Positions 12,939 through 19,062 of a stretch of DNA of 24,636 bases are shown one piece after another. The position numbers were made by a program, and so were the translations under genes. Positions within the stretch are counted from its first letter, which is position 1. Every line of letters begins with the position of its first letter. A model generated the notes under the pieces. The model had not been told where the DNA came from. It made no database searches and saw nothing but the letters and a program-made list of their open reading frames with translations. The DNA comes from a virus: positions 1-24,636 of the IMG/VR virus record IMGVR_UViG_3300047548_001091; one strand, given 5' to 3'.

Positions 12939-14852
12939 TTATCTCTCGATTATACTTCTAAAGGAAGACTTCTTCCTTGATTCAAAAAGTGATTTATCTG
13001 GATTCCGATACATAGTATGGGAGACTTCGAAGTCTTTATTTCTTCCTTTATTCTCAACGAACCCATGACCCTTATAAAACTTTGTCAGTCGTGAAACAGA
13101 TGTGGCTCCAAAATCGGTAGAAGGAGTTAGTACAACCTTCTTTCCAGTCATATCTGCGTAATTAGTAATATCTCTCATGGCGTTTGACCCATAACCTTTC
13201 TTCCTAAGATTCTTAAGAACTACGAGCTTATGAAGGGTAATTGAATGTTCATTTTCACTGGCGTCAATTTGAGTACCGTAAAGATTGTCATGTCTCCTTT
13301 TAATAAACTCAAGGTTATCGCCGTGCTCATTCTCTCTTAGAAGATTTCCATTCTTATAAAGTCTCTCAGCCTTAAGATTTCCATTTTCATCAAAATCTTT
13401 ATGAATGCCGTGAAGTTCTCCAGCTTTATATTTTTTGATCCTTGCAATGTTTCCATTCTCATGGAAATCTAGATGCTCTCCTTCTTCTAAACCTTTGTGA
13501 AAAATTCCTGTAGACATCAATTGCCCATTCTCATAGTACTTATGTATTTTCATGGCATGTCCATTACCATACGGAACTTTCTCTTTAGTTCTGTACAGGG
13601 GATTTCCTTCAGGTCTATTATGTGGGTAATAATGAGATGACCTTATGAAGTTTCCTTTTTCATCATTTTCAATAACACTTTCAAGGTTTCCAGAAGGGAA
13701 ATAAGACTTTTCAGTTCCTATCTGGTTTCCTTCATGAAAGTTACTTTCGTTTTGCAAGTTACCATTTTCATGATAACTTTTTTGAAGTCCATGAAGTTCT
13801 CCATTTTTATAATTAGTTTTTCCTGAAATTTTTCCAGTCTTGTAGTAACTAATTTTAGGGCCATTGAGTTTACCATTTTCATAAGTAGTTAATGAAATTG
13901 GAGTACCGTTATTTGAAGTTGTCTTCATTATCCCATGTGTTTCTCCGAAAGAATTTCTAGAATATTCTGTCGTCGTTGAACCATTATTTTCAATATGATG
14001 AGACGAGAAATCGTCATTGAAAGTTATTTTATGTTTAGTTCTTCCTTTAACAAAAGTCATTTCCTTTGAACCGTGTGCAAACCCTACTAACTTCCCAATA
14101 TATTGACCGGGAGCAGTGTGCATTATCGAACGGTTCTTCATAATGTATTCAGGGACGTCGATTCTATTCAATTGTCTCTCGTCTCTGAACTCGTGATTTT
14201 CAATATCCATGCGAGGGTCTGCAAGAACAGCAAACTTTCTATTGGGCATTGTAGGATGCTTAGAGGTATGCTCAATCGTATAGAAAGGATGTTTCTGACC
14301 TTCTGTATATTGGTCATATCTTTGCTTTCCAAGTTCGCTCTCAGCACTCACACACCATGTAGCTTTACCTTGGCAGATTCCGTGGTAAGGATTCTCTTTC
14401 TGTAGACTTGCTGCCTTTACCATACTTCCATGGCTGAAATGCTGGCGAATGATATGAGTGTCGCTCTTATGGATTACTTTAGTATCAGCATCTTCCATTT
14501 CAGCCTTTGTAGGAGCTGTTCCAACATGAGGTGATACAGCTGCCTCAAGGTCTCCAAAGGTCTTATATTGATTGGCTTTCTTCTTCTGGAGCTTGTCTTT
14601 GATTGCAGGCTTGGCAAACTCAGTCATCACCCTCTTGACATGCTCATGATTCTCTGCTACGCCTTCTCCGGCCACCTCGCGATTGGCAAGCCATTCCATG
14701 TCCCCCAATGACTTGTTATTATCTGGCAATGCGTTATGATAGAGGTGATTGAAGACCTCAGGATGAAGACCGTGATTGGCATGAAAGCGGTCTCTCATAT
14801 CATCTACAGCGGCTTCTGTCAAGAAGGATTCGAAAAGGGCGATAAGTGTCAT
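12939..14852 (-). CDS. Candidate packaged virion protein: WC-motif domain, YwqK-type repeats and C-terminal GNAT acetyltransferase domain
   Basis: A 637-residue protein in parts. (1) N-terminus MTLIALFESFLTEAAVDD: the LTE|A at residues 11-14 fits the T4 prohead protease (gp21) cleavage pattern LxE or IxE, like the capsid-targeting sequences of T4 internal proteins. (2) Residues about 155-245 hold GKATWCVSAESE ... YDQYT and a beta-rich part, a module seen in phage proteins of unknown role. (3) Residues about 320-508 are tandem repeats near YENGKLNGPKISYY and YHENGNLQNES, the YwqK/MORN-like pattern. (4) Residues about 535-616 are a GNAT domain, with RKKGYG (550-555) as the acetyl-CoA loop and KFYKGHGF (591-598). 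It lies beside gp14 and behind a late-promoter-like element, so a virion role is likely. Packaging and injection are inferred. Confidence 0.72.
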   Translation of the reverse strand: MTLIALFESFLTEAAVDDMRDRFHANHGLHPEVFNHLYHNALPDNNKSLGDMEWLANREVAGEGVAENHEHVKRVMTEFAKPAIKDKLQKKKANQYKTFGDLEAAVSPHVGTAPTKAEMEDADTKVIHKSDTHIIRQHFSHGSMVKAASLQKENPYHGICQGKATWCVSAESELGKQRYDQYTEGQKHPFYTIEHTSKHPTMPNRKFAVLADPRMDIENHEFRDERQLNRIDVPEYIMKNRSIMHTAPGQYIGKLVGFAHGSKEMTFVKGRTKHKITFNDDFSSHHIENNGSTTTEYSRNSFGETHGIMKTTSNNGTPISLTTYENGKLNGPKISYYKTGKISGKTNYKNGELHGLQKSYHENGNLQNESNFHEGNQIGTEKSYFPSGNLESVIENDEKGNFIRSSHYYPHNRPEGNPLYRTKEKVPYGNGHAMKIHKYYENGQLMSTGIFHKGLEEGEHLDFHENGNIARIKKYKAGELHGIHKDFDENGNLKAERLYKNGNLLRENEHGDNLEFIKRRHDNLYGTQIDASENEHSITLHKLVVLKNLRKKGYGSNAMRDITNYADMTGKKVVLTPSTDFGATSVSRLTKFYKGHGFVENKGRNKDFEVSHTMYRNPDKSLFESRKKSSFRSIIER

Positions 14853-14872
14853 AAAATATTCTCCAATGACCG

Positions 14873-14881
14873 TATTTAGAG
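14873..14881 (-). promoter_or_regulatory. T4-type late promoter element before the 637-aa and gp14 genes
   Basis: On the - strand the sequence reads CTCTAAATA, close to the T4 late promoter TATAAATA, and lies 21 bases before the ATG. The same CTCTAAATA is present before the LRV-repeat/gp13 operon, and a GTTAAATA lies before gp4, which supports a shared late element. It is back to back with the early-type promoter at 14884. Confidence 0.6.
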
Positions 14882-14883
14882 GC

Positions 14884-14911
14884 TTGACAAGAGGGTTTTA
14901 GACTTTATAAT
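14884..14911 (+). promoter_or_regulatory. Sigma70-type promoter opening the + strand island
   Basis: TTGACA (14884-14889) and TATAAT (14906-14911) are a perfect pair with a 16-base spacer. The -10 overlaps an upstream TTG start of the first island gene, which shows that the ATG at 14938 is the real start. It diverges from the late element at 14873. Confidence 0.85.
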
Positions 14912-14937
14912 TGTCTCAAGAAACGGAGGTCATCCAC

Positions 14938-15360
14938 ATGATCATTTATCGTTATGAAGATGCCGAGAAGCGTGTAGGGATTTACTGTCAGACTGACTCC
15001 AAGTGGAGAGAACTCTGCGGATTATTCGACATATCTCCCATTATTCATAATGGAAGTGAACATCCTTCTGTTGGAAGGTATGCTTCATATCAAGATGAAC
15101 ATCATATAATTGAAAATTTTGATGAAACTATGTACTGCGGATTCATCTCAACAGAACAACTTTGTAACTGGTTTGATGAAGAAATCAGAGCTGCACTTGA
15201 GCTTGTCAATTGCAAGATTTTCGTGTATGATGTACCTGACGAGTTCGTTTTCTCAAGTCAGTATCAGGCAATCTTCAAAATGGCTGAAGCCACTTGCCTC
15301 GGTGAATATGACTTGAAAGATGGTACTTTGAACCAAAACGAATTAGGAGAAGCAGCATGA
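14938..15360 (+). CDS. Conserved phage protein of unknown function (140 aa)
   Basis: ATG with GGAGG 8 bases upstream. The centre carries YCGFISTEQLCNWFDEE (about residues 64-80), which matches a recurrent phage pattern FGFxSxEQLxxWF; proteins with it are common in many phages, without known role. The N-terminal part is beta-rich and the C-terminal part helical. First gene of the island, followed by an ATGA overlap with the next gene. Confidence 0.65.
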   Translation: MIIYRYEDAEKRVGIYCQTDSKWRELCGLFDISPIIHNGSEHPSVGRYASYQDEHHIIENFDETMYCGFISTEQLCNWFDEEIRAALELVNCKIFVYDVPDEFVFSSQYQAIFKMAEATCLGEYDLKDGTLNQNELGEAA

Positions 15361-15551
15361 TCACTCATACCGACTACGACGGTCCTGTCAATAACAATAT
15401 TGTAACTGAAGACTACAAACTTCCTGAAAAGGTTGAAAAAATGAGTTTTTCTTACGACGGCGGAAGGCTTTCTATCTATATCAATGGAGAAGAGGCTTAT
15501 CAGGCTTATTTTGGAACTCGTGATTGTTGTGTAGAGATTGACAATAATTAA
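15357..15551 (+). CDS. Hypothetical small protein (64 aa)
   Basis: Its ATG overlaps the previous TGA (ATGA), so it is probably co-translated. The product is acidic with beta-like segments (MSFSYDGGRLSIYINGEEAYQAYF) and a Cys-Cys pair near the end. Unrecognised. A promoter starts 6 bases after its stop. Confidence 0.6.
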   Translation: MITHTDYDGPVNNNIVTEDYKLPEKVEKMSFSYDGGRLSIYINGEEAYQAYFGTRDCCVEIDNN

Positions 15552-15556
15552 AAGTG

Positions 15557-15584
15557 TTGACATTCACTATTCATTCTGTATAAT
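15557..15584 (+). promoter_or_regulatory. Sigma70-type promoter
   Basis: TTGACA (15557-15562) and TATAAT (15579-15584) are both perfect, with a 16-base spacer and CTG directly before the -10, as at 17364 and 17980. The following leader GCGAAACAGGAGAACTGAA resembles that before the SprT-like gene. Confidence 0.85.
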
Positions 15585-15613
15585 AGTATCCATTGCGAAA
15601 CAGGAGAACTGAA

Positions 15614-16045
15614 ATGAAAGATCAAATCTTGAATGTTGCAGCTGAACAGGTTCAGGCAGCAGCCAGTTTTGAATTTCGCGGGTGGAATGTGAGCATGTCG
15701 ACGATTACGCGAAGTGGTCATGTAGAGGTTCTCGTGTGGGATAATAATGGAACAAATCGTACCTTTTCAACTGTTGAAGAAGCAATTAACTTCGTTCTCT
15801 TTATGACAGAGGAAAATAACATGAATAATCTCTGCAAGGTTACGGTTAAGTTCCGGTCAGAAAAGACGATTTATGAGAAGTTGACTTGCTATGTCCAAAA
15901 AGAAGAACAATCAGCATCTGCGGCCCATAAGGTTATCGATGATTTGAAGCGTAAGCATTATCCCGATGCTAAGATTCTTGACTGGGAAGTTGACGATCTG
16001 ATAGAGGGCGAAATGCTTTTTGAAACAATTCCTTGGGATGATTGA
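15614..16045 (+). CDS. Hypothetical protein, apparently two joined segments (143 aa)
   Basis: The ATG at 15614 follows CAGGAGA; an upstream in-frame TTG at 15593 is rejected. Residues 1-69 form one short alpha/beta unit (FEFRGWNVSMSTITRSGHV) and residues from MNNLCKVTVKF (about 70 on) look like a second. An in-frame ATG at 15821 with GAGG 8 bases upstream could start the second unit alone. The end is strongly acidic. Unrecognised. It is followed by the next gene one base after its stop. Confidence 0.6.
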   Translation: MKDQILNVAAEQVQAAASFEFRGWNVSMSTITRSGHVEVLVWDNNGTNRTFSTVEEAINFVLFMTEENNMNNLCKVTVKFRSEKTIYEKLTCYVQKEEQSASAAHKVIDDLKRKHYPDAKILDWEVDDLIEGEMLFETIPWDD

Positions 16046-16046
16046 G

Positions 16047-16682
16047 ATGAATATTGATTTTCTGAACGATGTTTGGTACTTCAAGTACTTTAAAGACAAT
16101 AAAACAATTTACAGAGTCAGGCCTGATCACTGTAGTCCTAATAATATATTGGTGTCTTGGGATGGATATGGGAACGCTTCTTATTCAATCATGCAAGCCA
16201 AAGACTTACTAAAAGATGGAACTTGGCTACAGTGTAGTGCAAATGGTATTATTTTTATAAAAAGGAAAGAGGAGGCTAAAATGCCACATTTCACCAAAGA
16301 TATGTTAAAGACTGGAATGCGACTTGTAACACGCGAAGGGGAAGTCCGCGTGTTCTTTAAAAATATGTGGATTTTACATCAGCAAAAAGAGGATGGTGTT
16401 ATTACAAATAAAAATGGTCAATACACCTCTATTTCTTATTATGAAGATTCCTTAAAACATAGTCATAATGACCGGTACGACATTGTTGAGATTTACTCAG
16501 GCGCTGAGTCCGATAAACTTGAGCTGATGATGGACTTTGACTTCAAGGGGTCGTTGTTATGGAAGCGCGAGGAAAAGTCAAAGGCTGAAATCAAGTTGGA
16601 AGAAGCCATGGCAGCTCTTGAAAAGGCAAAGGAAGATGTTGAAGCAGCACGAGCTGAGTTGAGAGGAGAAACTAATGGCTAA
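16047..16682 (+). CDS. Hypothetical two-part protein (211 aa) with a strong internal start
   Basis: I use the ATG at 16047, one base after the previous stop; a TTG at 16020 is rejected and an ATG at 16038 is possible. Residues 1-78 (WYFKYFKDNKTIYRVRPDH) form one unit. From residue 79 (MPHFTKDMLKTGMRLVTREGEV) a second unit begins that resembles a recurrent stand-alone phage protein starting FTKxxLKTGMRVxxRxG. It ends in a long Glu/Ala/Lys coiled coil (about 176-208). Because a near-consensus ribosome site sits exactly before residue 79, both a full and a short product may be made. Confidence 0.6.
   Translation: MNIDFLNDVWYFKYFKDNKTIYRVRPDHCSPNNILVSWDGYGNASYSIMQAKDLLKDGTWLQCSANGIIFIKRKEEAKMPHFTKDMLKTGMRLVTREGEVRVFFKNMWILHQQKEDGVITNKNGQYTSISYYEDSLKHSHNDRYDIVEIYSGAESDKLELMMDFDFKGSLLWKREEKSKAEIKLEEAMAALEKAKEDVEAARAELRGETNG
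16271..16283 (+). promoter_or_regulatory. Internal ribosome-binding site and ATG within the 211-aa gene
   Basis: GGAGG (16271-16275), within AAAGAGGAGGCTAAA, lies 5 bases before an in-frame ATG at 16281. It is one of the best ribosome sites in the window, better than that of the 16047 start. The product from here (134 aa) would be the second unit alone. Confidence 0.6.
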
Positions 16683-17025
16683 GATATTTGTAGGGATTCC
16701 TTACGGTTTCGATCCAGTGTTTCAACAGAAATCGTATGAAACGACTCTGTTGATCTGTGCGAGAATCTTGAAGGAGGGAAATATTCCCGTATGTCCTATA
16801 CAGATTTGTCACCCTCTTGTCAAGAGTTATGGCGACAAGATGAACATACCCAATGAAGAATGGGAATCTATCTGCAATACTTACATGGATGGTTGTGATG
16901 CCATGTATGTTATCTGTAAGGATGGGTTTGTACGTTCTCCCGGACTGTTAAAGGAGATTAACTACGCTGAAAGGATCGGAATCCCTATCTCATTCCATCA
17001 TGAAGAAAGTTTCTTCTTTAGTTGA
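16675..17025 (+). CDS. Nucleoside 2-deoxyribosyltransferase-like protein
   Basis: A 116-residue protein overlapping the previous gene by 8 bases behind GAGAGGAG. Features of the nucleoside 2-deoxyribosyltransferase-like families of phages (DUF1937/DUF4406 type) are visible: a first strand with IFVGIPYGF, a helix and then GNIPVCPIQICHPLV, NEEWESICNTYMDGCDAMYVI, and GFVRSPGLLKEINYAERIGIPI, where Ser-x-Gly and the Glu of KEI occupy the usual active-site positions. Such enzymes break or exchange the glycosidic bond of nucleosides; the phage members are mostly untested. A base-, nucleotide- or NAD-related substrate is possible. Confidence 0.65.
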   Translation: MAKIFVGIPYGFDPVFQQKSYETTLLICARILKEGNIPVCPIQICHPLVKSYGDKMNIPNEEWESICNTYMDGCDAMYVICKDGFVRSPGLLKEINYAERIGIPISFHHEESFFFS

Positions 17026-17033
17026 AATTTTAG

Positions 17034-17061
17034 TTGACAGGAAAGGAAATTCCTGTATACT
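17034..17061 (+). promoter_or_regulatory. Sigma70-type promoter with an inverted repeat in the spacer
   Basis: TTGACA (17034-17039) and TATACT (17056-17061, 5 of 6) have a 16-base spacer. ACAGGAA (17037-17043) and TTCCTGT (17050-17056) form a dyad overlapping the end of the -35, the spacer and the first -10 base. The same dyad, in the same place, is present at 17961-17980, so it may be an operator. The leader CGACAACGGAGACTGACC resembles that before the SprT-like gene. Confidence 0.8.
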
Positions 17062-17087
17062 AAGCAAATCGACAACGGAGACTGACC

Positions 17088-17345
17088 ATGAACAAGAATA
17101 TTGATTCGGTTGCTAAAGAAACATTCATCCGCTTCCTTATCCGTGACGGTTTCTCTTCTGAATTCGCATCGAAGGAATTTGATTTGATTTTTAAGTGCGG
17201 TACACGAGATTCGTACTTGGCAGTCAGTCGGGTTGGTTATGAAAAGATTGAAGGCGGTCGTACTGGTCGCATCGATATCTTTCTCTCCTTCGAGAATGCA
17301 TACAACCATGCAGATTTTGAAGTAAATTACGTTCATACCGCTTGA
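17088..17345 (+). CDS. Hypothetical small protein (85 aa)
   Basis: ATG with ACGGAG 8 bases upstream, directly after a promoter carrying the ACAGGAA/TTCCTGT dyad. The sequence has a helical start (AKETFIRFLIRDGFSSEFA) and a beta-rich, Gly-containing second half (IEGGRTGRIDIFLSF). No motif is recognised. Another promoter begins at its stop. Confidence 0.6.
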   Translation: MNKNIDSVAKETFIRFLIRDGFSSEFASKEFDLIFKCGTRDSYLAVSRVGYEKIEGGRTGRIDIFLSFENAYNHADFEVNYVHTA

Positions 17346-17369
17346 CAATTTTTTTAAAGTCTGTAGAAT
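17342..17369 (+). promoter_or_regulatory. Sigma70-type promoter
   Basis: TTGACA (17342-17347) and TAGAAT (17364-17369, 5 of 6), spacer 16, with CTG before the -10 as in neighbouring promoters. A run of seven T in the spacer may bend or loosen the DNA. It begins at the stop codon of the previous gene. Confidence 0.7.
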
Positions 17370-17393
17370 GGCCAATATTGAAAGGAGAACATT

Positions 17394-17612
17394 ATGTACC
17401 ATAATACTCTCAATGAAGCACTTGAAGCAGCTGGAGAATCCCTTGTCAGTCTCTGGCCAATTGGCTTCAACATCGGATACGGCGAAACGGGCCGCTGTGT
17501 CGTGAACGGAACTTTCATTTCAGTGTATCGTGATACTCGCGGTCTCTACGAAGAAGCCATTTCGTATGCAAGCAAATGCAATGATTTTCAGTTGATTGTA
17601 AAGGACAATTAA
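17394..17612 (+). CDS. Hypothetical small protein (72 aa)
   Basis: ATG with AAAGGAG upstream. The segments SLVSLWPIGFNIGYGETGRCVVNGTFISVYRDTRGLYEEAISY suggest beta strands followed by a helix, similar in kind to small phage orphans. No catalytic residues are evident. It is followed after one base by the next gene. Confidence 0.6.
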   Translation: MYHNTLNEALEAAGESLVSLWPIGFNIGYGETGRCVVNGTFISVYRDTRGLYEEAISYASKCNDFQLIVKDN

Positions 17613-17613
17613 A

Positions 17614-17961
17614 ATGAATAAATTGGATCAGCTCTTCATCAGAGCCTGCAAGGTCAATAATGACACAGAACGGCTTATTTCAGTTCATCGTAGGTTCTAT
17701 TTCTCCGGACAACTTTCAAGGGAAAGGAGATTTGCTGTGATTGCTGGTCGTCTTGAGGGGATCGTCTTCGAGTACAATCCGTCAAAGCTCAGGGATTTTA
17801 TGGTCGATATGCATCCTGATAATAGTTGGAAGTTCGGTCTCGTCGAAAGGTCTGATCATTGGGAGCGGTGCGTTGCAGTTCTCTCCAGTTATATTCGATA
17901 CACGGAGGTCTCTAAGTTTCCCGGTATTACGCCACCGGCAAAATTTAGGTCAAAGGGTTGA
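17614..17961 (+). CDS. Hypothetical basic protein (115 aa)
   Basis: ATG one base after the preceding stop, without a strong ribosome site, so probably coupled to it. The product is rich in Arg and aromatic residues (VHRRFYFSGQLSRERRFAVI). It has no motif I recognise; the basic charge would allow nucleic-acid binding. A promoter begins at its stop codon. Confidence 0.6.
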   Translation: MNKLDQLFIRACKVNNDTERLISVHRRFYFSGQLSRERRFAVIAGRLEGIVFEYNPSKLRDFMVDMHPDNSWKFGLVERSDHWERCVAVLSSYIRYTEVSKFPGITPPAKFRSKG

Positions 17962-17985
17962 CAGGAAATAAGTTTCCTGTATAAT
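17958..17985 (+). promoter_or_regulatory. Sigma70-type promoter with an inverted repeat in the spacer
   Basis: TTGACA (17958-17963) and TATAAT (17980-17985) are perfect, spacer 16. ACAGGAAA (17961-17968) and TTTCCTGT (17973-17980) form an 8-bp dyad joined by TAAG. Half-sites and their position relative to -35 and -10 match those at 17037-17056. Confidence 0.85.
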
Positions 17986-18006
17986 GTTATTTCAAGAGGA
18001 CATTTT

Positions 18007-18321
18007 ATGAAAAATTTCGGTGCAGTAACTGATATCAAAGAGCTTATTGTTGGTGAGAAATATTACCTTGTAACTGCTCTTGCAAAGCGTTCTTGGATTG
18101 AGGAATTTATTTTCCTCGGTATGTCAAAAAGTCTTCCGGACTTTTTCTCTAACGTCAAGTCGCGAAAAGGTACTCTTGTCGTTACTGACAATTCCCTTAA
18201 TGATTGCAACGTGATCAAGAATAGCTACAACGATCACTACGTTTTCTTCAATGAAGATGACGCAAAGGCATACCTTGATTTCTGTATCAAGTCCCATAAG
18301 AAAGAAAATTACCTTAGGTGA
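18007..18321 (+). CDS. Hypothetical protein (104 aa)
   Basis: ATG behind AGAGGA, 22 bases after the -10 of the dyad-bearing promoter. The segment IKELIVGEKYYLVTALAKRSWIEEFIFLGMSK looks like a small SH3-like beta domain (VGxxYxxV ... FxFxGxS) and recurs in short phage proteins. No enzymatic motif. Confidence 0.6.
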   Translation: MKNFGAVTDIKELIVGEKYYLVTALAKRSWIEEFIFLGMSKSLPDFFSNVKSRKGTLVVTDNSLNDCNVIKNSYNDHYVFFNEDDAKAYLDFCIKSHKKENYLR

Positions 18322-18325
18322 TAAA

Positions 18326-18880
18326 ATGAACGTCGAAGAATTGAAATCGCGACTCAGTCATATGGATGAAGAAATTTCTTCTCTTCAAGCTACAATTGAA
18401 GAGAAGAAATTTGAACGAGAAAATCTCGAATTACAGATTTCGCGGATCGAACGTGAAAGTCTTTTCAATGACTATCTTATTGCCAAGTATCTTGAGGCAA
18501 ATGTTAAGTATGAAGATCATGTGAAGGGAACTGATTATTTTTACAAGTTGGGTATTATTCTCACTGGAGCATTCTCCGATACAAATCAGAGGTGCATGAG
18601 CCTTAAGTTTAATTCATTCAACAAGAATGAACTCCGTCTTTACTTGGACACTTTCGAAAGGGTTTCAAAGTTCATCAAGCCTCTTATTGACGGAACCCGC
18701 ATGGTCAAGTTGATGGAACCCAATCTGTCAGAATACGGTAGCTTTTACATAGAAGAGCGTGAAGGGGTTTACTATCTGACGAAAACAATCTATGCTAGGA
18801 CATTTACAGTTTTTCAGACAGATTTCCTTCCTGAATTGTTTGAATACTGCAACGAACATTACTCTTTTGAGAGGGATTGA
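18326..18880 (+). CDS. Coiled-coil phage protein (184 aa)
   Basis: The ATG at 18326 follows the previous stop by 4 bases with AGGTGA upstream; the longer frame from 18251 lies in another gene and is not used. Residues 1-45 form a heptad-like coiled coil (HMDEEISSLQATIEEKKFERENLELQI), and the rest is a mixed alpha/beta domain ending in an acidic tail. It may dimerise. No family is recognised. Confidence 0.6.
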   Translation: MNVEELKSRLSHMDEEISSLQATIEEKKFERENLELQISRIERESLFNDYLIAKYLEANVKYEDHVKGTDYFYKLGIILTGAFSDTNQRCMSLKFNSFNKNELRLYLDTFERVSKFIKPLIDGTRMVKLMEPNLSEYGSFYIEEREGVYYLTKTIYARTFTVFQTDFLPELFEYCNEHYSFERD

Positions 18881-18881
18881 T

Positions 18882-19049
18882 ATGATGGTAACGCGGGAAA
18901 ATTACATAACTGTACGGGATGACATGGAAGAAGTTGTCGATATCATGTTTGATGGAAAGTGGGTAACTGCTGAAACAAGTTCAAGTGCAGCTGAAAAATG
19001 GATCAGTGAGGATATCAAGCGAAGGAACTCCGTCAAAGAAGGTCTTTGA
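18882..19049 (+). CDS. Hypothetical small protein (55 aa)
   Basis: The double ATG at 18882/18885 follows GAGAGG and the previous stop by one base; the in-frame extension to 18792 is a shadow of the preceding gene. The product is acidic with aromatic residues near the start and no motif. It is the last gene of the + strand island; its stop lies inside the hairpin at 19021-19062, and it overlaps the opposing gene by 17 bases. Confidence 0.55.
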   Translation: MMVTRENYITVRDDMEEVVDIMFDGKWVTAETSSSAAEKWISEDIKRRNSVKEGL

Positions 19050-19062
19050 AAGAAGTTCCTTC
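19021..19062. terminator. Two-way hairpin at the convergent gene ends
   Basis: Outer arms GAAGGAACT (19021-19029) and AGTTCCTTC (19054-19062) and inner arms TCAAAGA (19033-19039) and TCTTTGA (19043-19049) nest as one imperfect hairpin with a 3-base loop. The inner arms contain the stop codons of the two converging genes. Position and symmetry suit termination from both sides. A T-rich tract (CACTTTTTCT) follows only some 10 bases downstream on the + strand, so the terminator mechanism is less certain than the hairpin. Confidence 0.6.

Noticed and set aside
12939-14852. Repeats of the 637-aa protein as a toxin-antitoxin antitoxin (YwqK)
   Set aside because: YwqK-type repeats are often labelled antitoxin, but no toxin partner lies nearby and the protein has several other domains; the label is not supported.
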